This document shows, piece by piece, positions 51,640-62,339 of a DNA stretch of 64,000 bases. A program made the translations under genes and the position numbers. The stretch is taken from positions 1,217,749 through 1,281,748 of the forward strand of contig QANU01029220.1 in assembly GCA_003254905.1 (NCBI GenBank). The letters run 5' to 3'. The notes under the pieces were generated by a model. The model made no database searches. It saw only the letters and a program-made list of their open reading frames with translations, and was not told the origin of the DNA. Positions within the stretch are counted from its first letter, which is position 1. Each line of letters opens with the position of its first letter. Origin of the DNA: Nissolia schottii (taxonomy: Eukaryota; Streptophyta; Magnoliopsida; Fabales; Fabaceae).

Positions 51640-52190
51640 ATTAATTCGTAAACTCTTATAAGTTTACGATTTTATTTCATAAAATAATTTAACACTCATA
51701 TAAACTCTTTTTTGATAAACTCGTATTAATTTAAATAAATTTCTGATTCTACTAGCGAGTTTATGAATTAAAATTTACATTTAGATTTATGAGTTTACCT
51801 CAAAATATATAAATTTGGTGACTTTGTTAAATACTTAGTACTTTGTTTATGTTAGTCAATATTTATTGAGTTTATTAAATTAATTTTATATATCTATCAT
51901 AATTGAGTTATGTTTTATCGAATTATAAAGTAATACACGCACAGAATAAAGTATAACATAATAACTATGTGTCATGCATTAAAATATATTTTATGATATT
52001 TATTTTATTTTAAGTTAATATTATTCAATGTCAGTTATAAATACAACATTTGGTCATGATTAATTTCTAATTATATTGCTTATAACATTTTTTTATGCAT
52101 ATAAATTCTTACAAATTTACGAGTCGAATTTACGATTCAAGTTTGCATGAAACTTCACAAATTTACTTAAATTTTTGAGTTTGATCATAT
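51640..52190. repeat. AT-rich element with related ends (unclassified)
   Basis: Both ends carry AARTTTACGA / TCGTAAA-type words: the left has ATTCGTAAACTCTTATAAG and TTTACGATTTTATTT, the right has AATTTACGAGTCGAATTTAC and TTTGAGTTTGATCAT. This suggests a non-autonomous element about 550 bases long, but the ends do not align cleanly. Confidence 0.3.
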
Positions 52191-52666
52191 TAAGTGTCGT
52201 GCCTGTAATAGAGCTAGATTGGAAGTGATGTATATATTGAATATTTTTGTTGAGGAATGTAGGAAAGGATGATTTTGGGGACTTTAATTTGATCAAGTTG
52301 AGTACAGTTATCTTTCTCCTATAAAGAAAAATTTAAGGAGTTTGTTGGGCTGAATTTCTCCTAATTAAGAGGTATTAATGAGGCTAAGCTTGGTCAAATT
52401 GAGTGTTGTTGAATCTCAATAGATTGTGCAGAGATCCTTTAAATATATTTCTGTATCTTATTTTTGGATTTATGAACGAAAACATTCATAATTAATGGGA
52501 GAAAAATGCATAATACACGTTTTTAGTATTCCATTATCTCTGTTCCACCACAGGAACCAAATACTACCAAACTAAACCCACCCATCACAGGAAACATAGT
52601 AAACAATTTAACGGAATAAAACCAAAAATAAGATAAAATAAAATAAAGACACACTAATCCGTGGCC

Positions 52667-52673
52667 TATAAAT
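52667..52673 (+). promoter_or_regulatory. TATA box of the eight-cysteine protein gene
   Basis: TATAAAT about 77 bases ahead of the start codon. It is followed by a CT/CA-rich leader (ACTCCTCTCCAGCTTCACC) typical of plant transcripts beginning near 52700. Confidence 0.65.
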
Positions 52674-52743
52674 TCATACTCCTCTCCAGCTTCACCAACC
52701 CACCATTACACAAAGCAATTCAACAAACTTGATCTTTGTGAAA

Positions 52744-53097
52744 ATGGCTTCCAACAAGCCCGTTGCACCCACCGCCACCGTTCTTCTCCTCTCCCTCAAC
52801 CTCCTCTTCTTCTCCGCCACCGCCAGAGACATCCTCCCCGCCTCTTGTCCCATTGACTACACCGGGCTGGGCGTCTGCGCCAATCTGTTGGGCCTAGTCA
52901 ACGTCGTGGTGGGGTCCGCAGAAACCCTCCAATGCTGCAACCACTTCTCCGGTCTCACCAACCTCCAAGTCGCCGCGTGCCTTTGCGCCGCCGTCGACGC
53001 TGACATCTTGGGAATCAGCCTCAACATTGAAGCTCAGCTGAGCATATTAGCCGGCTACTGCGGACATAGCTGGCCCTCTAGCGGTGTATGCTCTTAG
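52744..53097 (+). CDS. Secreted eight-cysteine protein, hydrophobic seed protein / hybrid proline-rich protein family
   Basis: Single-exon gene for 117 residues. A hydrophobic signal peptide (about 1-27, core VLLLSLNLLFF, ending SATA) leads to an eight-cysteine domain of the lipid-transfer/seed-storage fold: Cys at 35, 45, 64, 65, 79, 81, 106 and 116 (C-x9-C-x18-CC-x13-C-x-C-x24-C-x9-C). GLGVCANLLGLVNVVVG and ADILGISLN are hallmarks of the DC2.15/14-kDa proline-rich and soybean hydrophobic seed protein group. Members of this group usually have a proline-rich linker after the signal; here only RDILPAS precedes the domain, as in the seed protein. Likely cell wall or extracellular; ligand unknown. 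The ATG at 52744 is used; five codons upstream stay open but lack an ATG. The coding part is much richer in G/C than its surroundings. AATAAA-like signals follow at about 53215-53222 and 53529. Confidence 0.9.
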   Translation: MASNKPVAPTATVLLLSLNLLFFSATARDILPASCPIDYTGLGVCANLLGLVNVVVGSAETLQCCNHFSGLTNLQVAACLCAAVDADILGISLNIEAQLSILAGYCGHSWPSSGVCS

Positions 53098-53539
53098 TTG
53101 TTAGTCATTTTTAAAGCAAGAAAAATGTTTCGTTTTTGTCCATTCATTGTTTGACATGTTAATAACTGTGTACGCGAGTCGTCTCTGCCCACATTTATTG
53201 ACATGACTGACAAATAATAAATAGATTAAAACAAAAAAATTTCTTGCTTTAAGAACAATTAAAAATTTATCCATAATCACTAGCTAGGACGTCACGCCTC
53301 TTAAGGGCTTGCATAATGCACATGGGAGGCTATTCTATTACCAATAAACGTCCATGCACGTGTGGAATAGTAATAATACCATAGCTATGAGTGTATAATG
53401 CATGCACGGTGCTGTGGTTTGTGATGGATATATGTGTGTGTGGAGACTGATTCTTGTGAATTGTGATCTTCCTCCTACTGGATGTCTTTGTTTGTGGTGT
53501 TATGTGTGATCGTGAAGTTTGTTATAATTAATAAAATGT

Positions 53540-53700
53540 CCTTGAATTGTTTAAGAAGGGACTCAATGTTTCTTTTCACTTTCGTTCCTTCAAGTATTAA
53601 TTAAAGTGATCATTTCAGCAGGGTAGCTTTTGGATAGAATAGTAGAGGCAAAGTAGAGATCATATATAGGGGCATTGTGGATTAATTTACTGTGCATAAA
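53540..53700. other. Downstream flank of the eight-cysteine gene
   Basis: No feature recognised in this short AT-rich segment, which links the probable 3'UTR to the foldback element. Confidence 0.4.
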
Positions 53701-53704
53701 AATT

Positions 53705-54260
53705 AATGGTTTACATGTCTTTATCAAATTTTTGAGATTTGATTTAGGTCCATAATTTTGTTTTTGTTTTTTTTTTTAATTTTGGTTTAAATATATTAAA
53801 AAATATTTAATTTTAGTCTCTAATATATTATAAATGATTTAGTTTTAATTATTGTCATTAGTTAACAACTGATATGACCAACAAAGTGTTACGTTAATAG
53901 TGTTGTATGAGCAAAATAAACTTATAACTTACGTGACCTATAACTCGCTATTTGACCTATATTAAGGTCGTGCGTGGGTCATGATTTAGAAACAAATCTA
54001 AGTCAAATATCGAGTTAGAGGTAATTTGGGCCTAATTATATAAGTTGGGTTGTAACCTTATTTTGTTCTCATGATATTATTAATGAGACAATGTGTCAAT
54101 CATATTAGCACTTAATAGAGTTTCACTGACGTCAGGGAGCTAAAACTAAATATTTTTAATATGTTTAAATTAAAACAAAAAATAAAATAAAATTTAGAGA
54201 CCAAAATCAATTTTTCTAAATCTTTTAAGTACTTAAATCATATTTAAACCAAAATTAATA
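53705..54260. mobile_element. Foldback element, about 550 bases, long imperfect inverted arms
   Basis: The left arm (53705-53825) contains TTTTGGTTTAAATATATTAA and ATATTTAATTTTAGTCTCT. The right arm, reverse-complemented, reads GTTTTAATTTAAACATATTA and ATATTTAGTTTTAG, then GATTTGGTCTCT-like words and TTTAAGTACTTAAA. The centre (53840-54110) is unrelated single-copy-looking sequence. No coding capacity. A non-autonomous DNA transposon of unknown superfamily is the simplest reading. Confidence 0.6.
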
Positions 54261-54879
54261 TATCTAAGTGTAACAGAGTTATCTTAAAGTGTAGTATACC
54301 ATTGATTTTTTTTTTCTCTTTTCATTGATTCCTCTTCTTTTTAAAAATATTAATGTCGACCCAAATATTACACTTCAGTTGCATGCCGATCGACATCCAC
54401 TTTATTAGGGTTGATTAGATTTTGTTTGTTATTTAATAAGGTACGTATTATTGTAACCGACCTCTCTCTATTTAGTATACTCTTTAGTAAATGATTAAGT
54501 TTGTAACCACGTGTTTTGATCCACTTGGCCACGGTTTGAACCGCGGCTAAATTCCGTGTTATTTATTGATTTTTAGTAGTATGTGGAAACTTTCATTTAA
54601 AACATCTTTAAGCATGTTCATGATTAAATTTTAGCCGCTGATTACATTAAAGGGTATTAGCACTCTTATAAAACAGGAGGATATTTACAAAATGAATATC
54701 CATAAATATATAATACGAAAACGTAGGAATTCTATCCCACTACTACTCCTGAAATGCTGAAAATATATGTTTACCATTTTTCATCCGAAAAATTACAAAT
54801 ATTGAGAGATTAATTTTTCGTGAGAAGAAAAATATATTTCTGTTATGAAAAAAAAACAATACATTAAAGACAGTGAAGT

Positions 54880-55770
54880 AAATTCATTACAAGGCGACCA
54901 AAAATGAACTAAATGGGTTCACAAGAAAAAGAATAAGGTCGAGCGCATCAGCCGATCCTGAGCAAAGGGTTCGATTGACTTGATAGTCATCCTCAAATAA
55001 GGAAAGAAAGGATTTCAACCAGAACCATGAATGTGTCGAATATATCTTAGTTACAATAAAGGGACAACAAACAAAAGAAAGGATCAGAAACAAGATGAAA
55101 CTACCAAATCATTATTGGTTGATGGGTGAAGTCGACCCAAAACATATCTTGAAGAATTCTTACATCATGTGAAGAGTTCGATCTTTCAAAAAATAGGGGT
55201 ACGTTGTGAAGAATTCAAACTTTGTTAGGCGATCACCACCAAGAGGGACTAGTGCGTCAGTAACATGCAACGGTTATGAGAGAACGTGTTCAACTTTAGA
55301 AATCAAATAATTACTCACGTCGCGGAATACAAGGAAAGTGGGAAAGTGGGGTTCTGAATAGCAAACTTCAAACCGCCAAGGAAGACACGTGGCAGGCATG
55401 CAAAGGGTTACCACAGACTATATATAAGGACGCCCAGTACCAAATGTGATCGAAGAGCAGTGAAGAATTCTAAGTAAATTTCTCATTCTTTTCACATTTT
55501 TTTCTTCATTTTCTTTTCTATTGGTTATTTTGTTTCTTTGCAATTTTTTTTCAATTTAGCATCTTGCTGTTCTTGATACTTTGTGTTACCATCATTTCGG
55601 TTGTATTGAATACTTATTTATCAAAAGCAACAAATCATTCTTGAACTCGCATCTTTACTAAAAGGATTCACATTATCCAATCACAAACATCTATTTAATT
55701 TATGTGGTGAAGGGTTCACTGAATCAAAATCTAAAATCCACGTGAAACAATTCTAAAGTAGGTCATTGAG
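54880..55770 (+). mobile_element. Possible retroelement LTR / promoter-bearing repeat
   Basis: 55320-55480 holds an ACACGTGGCAGGCATG segment, then CTATATATAAGGACGCCCAG, a strong TATA context with a GC-rich downstream edge, followed by a long pyrimidine-rich leader (55480-55600). A TATA box flanked this way, with no gene behind it, suggests the U3/R part of an LTR. No protease, reverse transcriptase or integrase is visible and no direct repeat pair was found, so the call is tentative. An orphan promoter is the alternative. Confidence 0.3.
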
Positions 55771-56388
55771 GAGAAGGCTGGCCAATCCTCCTTATTTACC
55801 GTTTTAAGAATTATCTTTCTTCCTAAAACTTTAGTTGTTATTAGGTGAATGCTTAAAAATGATTTCATATTTTAAACAATTTTTAACACTGTAAAAGGAT
55901 GCTTTATTCGTAACTCAAATACAGCTAGCAGAAAACGAACAAATTAATTAAGTCGGCCTAATCACATATATCAAAATCACACAAACAAAGATCTAGATGA
56001 TTAATAGTTGACAGTTTCTCACATGGCCTGATTCTATTAAATTTGTCAATTTTTGACAATTTTGAAATTAAATTCATTGAATTTTGTTATCATTTTATGA
56101 TATACTATGATATATTGATGTGTTATGTGATCTAATGTGATAAATTAATACTTTTCAATATAATATTTGTAAAGAGGTTTAACGTAAATTCAAATGATCT
56201 ATAAATCTCTAAAGGGGTGTGTGATTCACGAAATCTTTTTTATTCTCGGGAATACTATTCCCAGGAATGCCATTCTTAGGAAAAGCTTTCCAAGGAATAT
56301 GTTTTAAAAGCATTTGGTTGCAAATTGAACTCTTAGCAACATTCTCGGGATTACAATATATTTTTACAAAAATACCCATGACAAAACA

Positions 56389-56725
56389 ATGTATATAGGT
56401 GGTGGTCCATCGTCATTTGACATTGGTCTAGCGTCATTCGACGATGGTCTGACGCCTTCTGCTGGTGGTCCAACGCCTTTTGGTAGTGTTCCATCATCGT
56501 CCCACAATGGTTTAGCACTGTCTGACGATGTTTCGTCGTCGTCTGACAGCGGTTCATCTCCATCAGCAGTGGTCCATCCCCATCAGTAGTGGTTTGTCAC
56601 CTATTCGGGTGGTGGTCAGTCGTTGGTCTGGTCAAGTAGTGGTCGGTCGCCGCTCGGCAGTAGTCGATCGCCGGGTGGTGGTGGTCGCCAAAGGTGGTCA
56701 GTCGTCGGCCGGTGGTGGTAGACCG
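56389..56725 (+). repeat. Degenerate array of GGTGGTCCATCGTCA-like units
   Basis: Units of about 27 bases built on GGTGGTYYNNCGYC(G/A)TTYGRC change gradually into GGTGGTCGSTCGCC units. Overlapping open frames read Ser/Asp/Gly-rich (about 56389-56589) or Val/Arg-rich peptides. There is no signal peptide, and no domain. Base composition differs sharply from the AT-rich flanks. Confidence 0.6.
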
Positions 56726-56759
56726 GCGAGAAGTGTTAACACTACTAATAAACATCAAA

Positions 56760-57520
56760 ATAGCTGGAAAATTTCTCTATGAATTTTTTTCGAGGGTAAT
56801 ATCTGTGACTTATGCTGTGAATTATAGCCTCTGAGCAAGGTAATAAACTTTTTGCTACGAACTTCAAAATTTGTAGTAAAATTCACAAGTAACTTTCCAT
56901 CCACATGGCAGGAAATATTTACCTGAGAATTTAATTTATTGAGAAATATTTTTGTGACAAATCCGCAAATAATTTTGCAGATCGTCACAGAGAAAAATTA
57001 AAAAAGTTTGGTGAACATAATTTTTGTAGCTAAATCTGCATGACATCACATCTGCGAATTTACTTGCGGATTTTTTTTGCAAATTTACCTGCGAATTTAT
57101 GTTGTTGCGAACTTACTTGCGAATTGCTACGTTGCCATTTTTGTTTTGAAAAAATTTGTTGTGAATTTTCTTGTCGATGTGCTTTGTTGCAAATTTTGTT
57201 GGGAATTTTTGTGTATCAAATTGTGTTGCAAATTACTTAGCAACGAAGTTTATTGAGGATTTGCTTTGTTGCAAATTTTGTTGCTCTGAATTTTCTTATA
57301 AATTACTTAGCTGCGAAGTTCCTTGCAAATTTGCATTGTCACAAATTTTGTTGCAAATTTGTTTGTTAAGAATTTTTTTCCGAATTACTTTGCTTTGAAT
57401 TTTCTTGCGAATTTACTTTGTTACGAATTTTGGTACAAATTTTCGTGTAGGGAATTTTCCTGTGATTTACTTTGTTTCGCATTTTCTTACAAATTTTCTT
57501 TCATGCTAATTATGTCAATT
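56760..57520 (+). repeat. Degenerate TGCGAATTTACT repeat array
   Basis: From 57048 the word TGCGAATTTACT and variants (TGCAAATTTACC, TGCGGATTTTTT, TGCGAACTTACT, TTGCAAATTTTGT) recur every 12-15 bases with a looser 60-70 base super-period. Sparser copies extend left to 56760, some in the opposite sense. Such arrays occur as subterminal repeats of non-autonomous plant DNA transposons. The Cys/Leu-rich open frames across it are artefacts of the repeat. Confidence 0.6.
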
Positions 57521-57539
57521 TAAATATATAGGAAGTTTG

Positions 57540-58280
57540 TCATTGAAATACATAGAAACAAACACGGTTGAAAACACAGAAATAAACATTATATCACAAA
57601 GAGGCCAATATTACCACACTAAAAAATGTGACACCACACAAAAACAAACATTATAACACTAAAAAACAAACATTACAAACCACGAAAACAAACATTATAC
57701 CACACCAAAATAAATATTACAAAATACAGAAAACACCTTAGATCAGAGATAAAGATTAATAAAGAAGAAGAGAAATTATTTATCTTATTATTCTTGATGT
57801 TGTCCATAACATCTTAAAAAAAAGAAAACAAATATTATACCATATATAAACAAATATCACCACATCGAAACCATGAATACGAATAACATTTATGATCCCT
57901 GAGAAGAGATTAATCTCATGTACATGTATACGAAAGAAAAACTAAAAAGCCAGATAGACAGATGCGCTAAAACGCTAAATCAGTCTTGCAGGAATATGAG
58001 AGAATAAGTGAGAGATTGCCTTATGATGATGAGAACTAAAACAGAAATATAGTATAAAAATCATAATTATTAATGTAATATTAGAATTATTACGACTAAT
58101 AGAGTAATAGTTCGATCCTTTATTATTCTTATTTTAAAAAATTATTCAAACTACAAGAAAAAAAATTCTTACATAAAGAAATATGTAAAGAGATATAACA
58201 TAAAAATTATTAAAATTACCTTTTTACGCTGTCACAGCTTAAGAATTTTTTTTTTGCTTTTAAGAAATGGCAAGCTTTGT
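57540..58280. other. Intergenic with short repeats
   Basis: 57550-57730 is a loose repeat of ACAAACATTATAMCACA-type units. At 58150 the sequence AACTACAAGAAAAAAAATTC resembles a CACTA terminus (CACTACAAGAAAAA) with its first base changed. No gene supported. Confidence 0.4.
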
Positions 58281-58419
58281 TTCATATATTGACGAACTTG
58301 TACAGAAGACAAGGCAACCCCATCACTGGAGTCTCTGCACAGTCAAAAGTACGACACCTTATTAATAATATTATTACATATGTCCATCAATAATAATAAT
58401 AATAAATTTAAGTATATGC

Positions 58420-58482
58420 AGTTTCCTTCTTGTGCGTTGTGTCTCCTTCGCTTGTGCCTTTTGGGAGTGGTGGATCAAGCCT
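58420..58482 (-). other. Possible spliced exon or 3'UTR exon
   Basis: The minus strand has a good acceptor (CTTTTTGCAG) followed by an open stretch reading LDPPLPKGTSEGDTTH. Another acceptor-like GACTGTGCAG is near 58336. These could be parts of a longer transcript of the small membrane protein gene or a separate short gene. No domain recognised. Confidence 0.2.
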
Positions 58483-59424
58483 GCAAAAAGACACGCCCCA
58501 CAACAAAGAAAAAATTATTAACCTCTTCTCAGTTATGAATATGTCTATCTACTTCGGTTCATTAATTTACACACTAAGTAAAACGATGATCAATTGAGAA
58601 TTCAACCAAAACCCTAACACATCCCCAAAAACATGATATTGGAATTAGATGAAAAAAATGGTCATTTGGCAGACAACAATGATCTTTTAAAGTGAAACGA
58701 AAGTAATGAATATCTTCCTAGGGTTTGGTTTTGTAACATGAAACGTGCGCGAGATATTGTGCAAATTTAATCACAAAATTTTGTGATCAATCATGTTGCT
58801 TTCATAAGTAAAATTAACCGAACATGTCACTATAATTAATTGAAACTTGCTTCGAATTTGGATAAAAGGAGGTTTTACATGGTTCCAATCGAAACGCGGG
58901 AGTCTTCCAAATTATCTTACACACATATATATAATCAAATAAACTTTCAAAATTTCAAAAAAATTGTCACATAGTAAGTAGAGAGGAAGGAAATCAACAG
59001 ATATTAAAATTACAGCACCGAATAATAAAATTAACAGAAGAAGAAGGATTTTATTACACTGGAAAGCACTTAACAAAGGACATAACTAATAACCTTCATG
59101 TGCTTCTTGAAGAGTATAATCTTCACAAAGTACAAGAGAGTACACAAAACAATTTGCATGTGACTCCACATGCTACCCAACAACTTCATCATAAATAACA
59201 AGCATAAAATTAAGCCTAAACAAGAGAAATTCTTGTATGTTCTGATCTATTTATTATTTAATACATCATCACATATGTTTCTTAAACCACTGGCATCTAT
59301 TAATGTGTCAAATAATAAATAAATCAGAATAAGGAAAATCACTTACTCTAAGAACATACAAAAATTTCTCCCTAAACTATTGTTATTGTTATTATTATTA
59401 TCGGAAGGAGGAGCACGGAAGTAT

Positions 59425-59607
59425 TCATAACCTAGAGACCACCACAAGAAATGTCACCACCGCGACAAGGACCACCGGATACACCATAAGCAAAGAAATG
59501 CCAGGAGGGGAAGCCGCGCCCATGAAGAAGGGACCAAAAAGGAGAATCCCGACGATGACCAAGAAGACCGCGACGGAGCCGTGGCCCCACACCTCAGGCT
59601 GCCTCAT
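59425..59607 (-). CDS. Small membrane protein, two predicted helices, function unknown
   Basis: A 60-residue ORF starting MRQPEVWGHGSVAVFLV. Two hydrophobic segments (about 11-29 and 39-57) are joined by a short GAASPPG loop; there is no cleavable signal pattern. I do not recognise the family. The frame stays open upstream, without an ATG, through YNYFWWWI up to a stop near 59683, and that sequence also looks protein-like, so the real N-terminus could come from an undetected exon or a non-AUG start. With the ATG at 59607, the start overlaps the stop of a 26-codon upstream ORF (TAATG). Composition is G/C-richer than the flanks, which supports coding. A weak TATTTAA box lies at 59703-59709 on the minus strand. 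Confidence 0.55.
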   Translation of the reverse strand: MRQPEVWGHGSVAVFLVIVGILLFGPFFMGAASPPGISLLMVYPVVLVAVVTFLVVVSRL

Positions 59608-59687
59608 TATCCACCACCAGAAGTAGTTATAAGCCAAGTAGTGTTTGCAAGATTGAAGTGAGTAAAAGAGAAGACCGTACTAGGCAT
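59607..59687 (-). promoter_or_regulatory. 26-codon uORF overlapping the small membrane protein start
   Basis: Begins MPSTVFSFTHFNLANTT and ends TAA, whose last A is the first base of the downstream ATG. It is the first ATG after the weak TATA-like site. If translated, the main protein would depend on leaky scanning or termination-reinitiation. It may instead be chance. Confidence 0.35.
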
Positions 59688-59719
59688 GGTGAAAAAATGT
59701 GGTTAAATAGGGTTTCAAA

Positions 59720-60210
59720 GTATGTGTTGGTTGGTGCAGAAAGGGTTGCAACACTTTAGCAATTGGCGACGTTTTGTGATGCGTGGGGATTGAAGGGGGT
59801 TTTAATTTATTGTGTCTCGGTGTCTACTATTACACAACGTTTGGGGTAAGTAAGCATTTTGCAAGAAATGTATGTGGACCATATTTAGGACTTAGATTAT
59901 AGTGAATTTAAACAAAAATAAAAAATTCAATGTATTGTAAACAAATAAAACGGAAGAAAATATTACAGAAATGGGAAAGAAAGTAATGGCAATATATATG
60001 GTGAATTTTTTTAAAAAAAAAATTGGTTTTCTAGATTCTGTTTATAATTGAAAATGCTTGTTTAGTTTTGGTAGTTAATTAATGTCATTGGATATACATG
60101 CATGTGAATTATTTAGTTTTAAAATAAATAACAATAAATGACTTTCTTCATTTTACGTGTGAATTTATTAAAATAACTGTGATTAAGAGTGTCTACGTGC
60201 ATTCTGCTTA
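59720..60210. other. Intergenic upstream of the small membrane protein gene
   Basis: AT-rich, presumably including the promoter. No further feature recognised. Confidence 0.4.
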
Positions 60211-60214
60211 CGGG

Positions 60215-61245
60215 TGAAAATAGGTTAGGCGATCTGTCAAGAGTCTGCGGTCTGACCTGTTTTTGACATAGCATAGCCTATTTAAAAAAAAATCAAGCTC
60301 AAACTTATAAATAAGTCTATTTATCTTAACAAGTCAAGTCCAAGCCTTCTAGAATGCCTATAAAGCCTTACAGGTCGGCCTAGTATGTATATGTTGAGCA
60401 TATTATTTTACAAAATAGCTAAAGCTGGTATAGAACTTGTGATCCCTAGCAAAAATCACGATACTTCACCACTAAGCCAACACATTATGTTATAATAATA
60501 GCACATAATCTTTTATTAAATAATAAAATTTGTTCCATTTAAAAAAAAAAAAAACTTAATCCACCAACTTAACATCAGATCCCTCACTTGCATTCTTTCA
60601 TTCAGTCATCCCTCAAATCCTCTATCTCTTCATTTTCTTTCATCTCTCTTGCAGCAACTCTCTGCCACTACTCTTAACATCTGACCACCGATTGCCACAG
60701 TTTTCCATTTCCCTTTGTTCTCTGTCCTCTCCTCCCCTCAATCACACTCGCATGCTCACAGGTCTGGCACTCAAGCTCGCAGATCGTATTCACAGGCTCC
60801 CATACACAATTACTCAAGTTGTGTTTGCAGTTGTGCCTAGTTTGACGACAACGCCCTCTCTAGAGTCACCGACGCATGGATCATCTTATTTTTTTCTCAA
60901 ATAGTAATTACTTTTGTAATGATTTGTTTTTGTATATGAATTATTCCATCAATCACTTTGATTTAGTAACAATTGTTGAATGAGTATTTTTTTCTTTTTC
61001 AAGAATGAGTATTATTTTGTTCCTGAATTATTTCAAAAATTTTATTTACTATTCTACGGATTTTTCATTTTTGAAATTATAGGCCTTGTTAATAGGCTTC
61101 AAGTCAGGTCAAACCTTTCAACAAGTCAAACTTAGGCCAAAAACAAAGCCTACAATAGGCTAGGCTTAGGCCGATAAGGTACAATATAGGCTTGACCTGT
61201 TAAGGGTTGAGTCTGACCTGGTCTAACATGTTCCCAACCTTCCAC
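60215..61245. repeat. Dispersed repeat with similar inverted ends (unclassified DNA transposon?)
   Basis: The left part has GGTCTGACCTG, CATAGCCTATTT and CTTACAGGTCGGCCTAG. The right part, reverse-complemented, has AGACCAGGTCAGACTC, TAACAGGTCAAGCC and TAGCCTATTGTAGGC. The shared words in inverted order suggest the two ends of one element of about 1 kb. The centre has CT-rich sequence (60600-60760) and an unremarkable plus-strand open stretch (60692-60904). Confidence 0.4.
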
Positions 61246-61829
61246 ATGCATAGGTGGAATATTTCACATTTTGTGAATATATGTGTATGGAACTTTCTAG
61301 GTCGCGTAGATTTATAAAGAAAAAAAACAACCTAAATGTGTTTAAAACAAGCAGAATGGTTTCATTTTATTATATTTCATATGAAAATTTTATTTTAAAT
61401 GAAAAAAATAATTGGCTACATTTTTAAATAGTAATTTCTTTTAATTACTCAAACTAATAATTTCTATCTCAAATGTTAAGATGGAATGAAGACTATTTAA
61501 TTCGGACACTCAATCTTGCTATCTTGTCTATTAGAGTTTACAAGTTATTCTGGTGGATCTAGGGTGATTAGTTAGGCAAAGCCGATAACATCTTGGTTGG
61601 GAGAAAAATTAATGTAAATTCGGTTTGAATACTTTCTATACATAAAGGAAGAAGAATCAGAAAACTATTAATGTAAGAGAGACTAAAACATTTAAAATTA
61701 ATAATTATTATATTTTTTACGGGGTAAAATTGAAAGTTATTGCAAATGAAATGAAAAATAAAATATAATAAAATAATGATTTTATTAGTGATTTGAATAT
61801 AATTTTTTTAAAAATATTACAATTAAAAA

Positions 61830-62010
61830 ATGTAGTCTTAGCTTTAAAAAGCAACACTATATGAAAGTGTTGCTTTTAACTAAGTTTGTACTTTTAAAGT
61901 TAAGACTACACCTTTTATGAAAATGTTGAATTGATGGTGGTCTAAAATATAGTATTATGAAGTGTTATCTTTGTCAATAAAAATGTGGTCTTAGACCAAA
62001 TATTTTAAGT
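61830..62010. repeat. Short inverted and direct repeats around AAGCAACACT
   Basis: AAAAAGCAACACTATATGAAAGTGTTGCTTTT is a near-perfect palindrome (split here across 61847-61878), flanked by GTAGTCTTAG and TTAAGACTACA, with GTGGTCTTAGACC further right. The pattern resembles subterminal repeats of a transposon. Confidence 0.5.
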
Positions 62011-62029
62011 TCAGTGCAGTCTTAATAAT

Positions 62030-62317
62030 GTGTGTTTGGTTCTACTTTTTGCAAAATTAATTTTTGGTAGAATTGATTTTGATACAATATTGTTTCAGAA
62101 TTGATTTTAGTTAAATTAGTTTTGGTGTAAAGTAATTTATGTTTAGTAGGTTTTCTAAAAGTGATTTTGACATAAAGTAATAAATTTTCACTTCTTTTAT
62201 AATCAAACCTAAGTGTCAGAATTGATTAAATCCAAACAAGATAAAGTGTACCTAGAATCAATTCTTGTAGGCTAGCTAGAATTGATTCCAAAGTTTCTAA
62301 AGGAAAAGTAAACACAC
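62030..62317. mobile_element. MITE-like element
   Basis: Left end GTGTGTTTGGTTCTACTTTT; right end, reverse-complemented, GTGTGTTTACTTTTCC. The interior has repeated AATTGATTTT/AATCAATTCT words in both orientations. About 288 bases, non-coding. No clear target duplication. Confidence 0.5.
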
Positions 62318-62339
62318 TTTTAGAAAATTTGTTGTAGTG

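Larger units (their letters stand above)
44940..52660. other. Long intergenic region rich in repeats
   Basis: No gene supported over about 7.7 kb. Contents: degenerate short repeats (45380-45500, 46300-46440), an inverted MITE copy (45664-45877), a CACTA end (48950-49183), a possible LTR-derived stretch (49550-49870), a (TA)n tract (50698-50741) and long AT-rich sequence. Open stretches such as 45296-45565 (+) and 51338-51622 (-) look like shadows of repeats. Confidence 0.6.

Noticed and set aside
56389-56589. Possible CRISPR-like or satellite array
   Set aside because: Units are degenerate and adjoining, without unique spacers, in plant nuclear DNA; called a degenerate tandem array only.
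57040-57523. Cys/Leu-rich ORFs that look like a repeat protein
   Set aside because: They follow directly from translating the TGCGAATTT array; overlapping frames are equally open.
60692-60904. 70-codon plus-strand ORF
   Set aside because: Lies in the CT-rich centre of a dispersed repeat; no motif.
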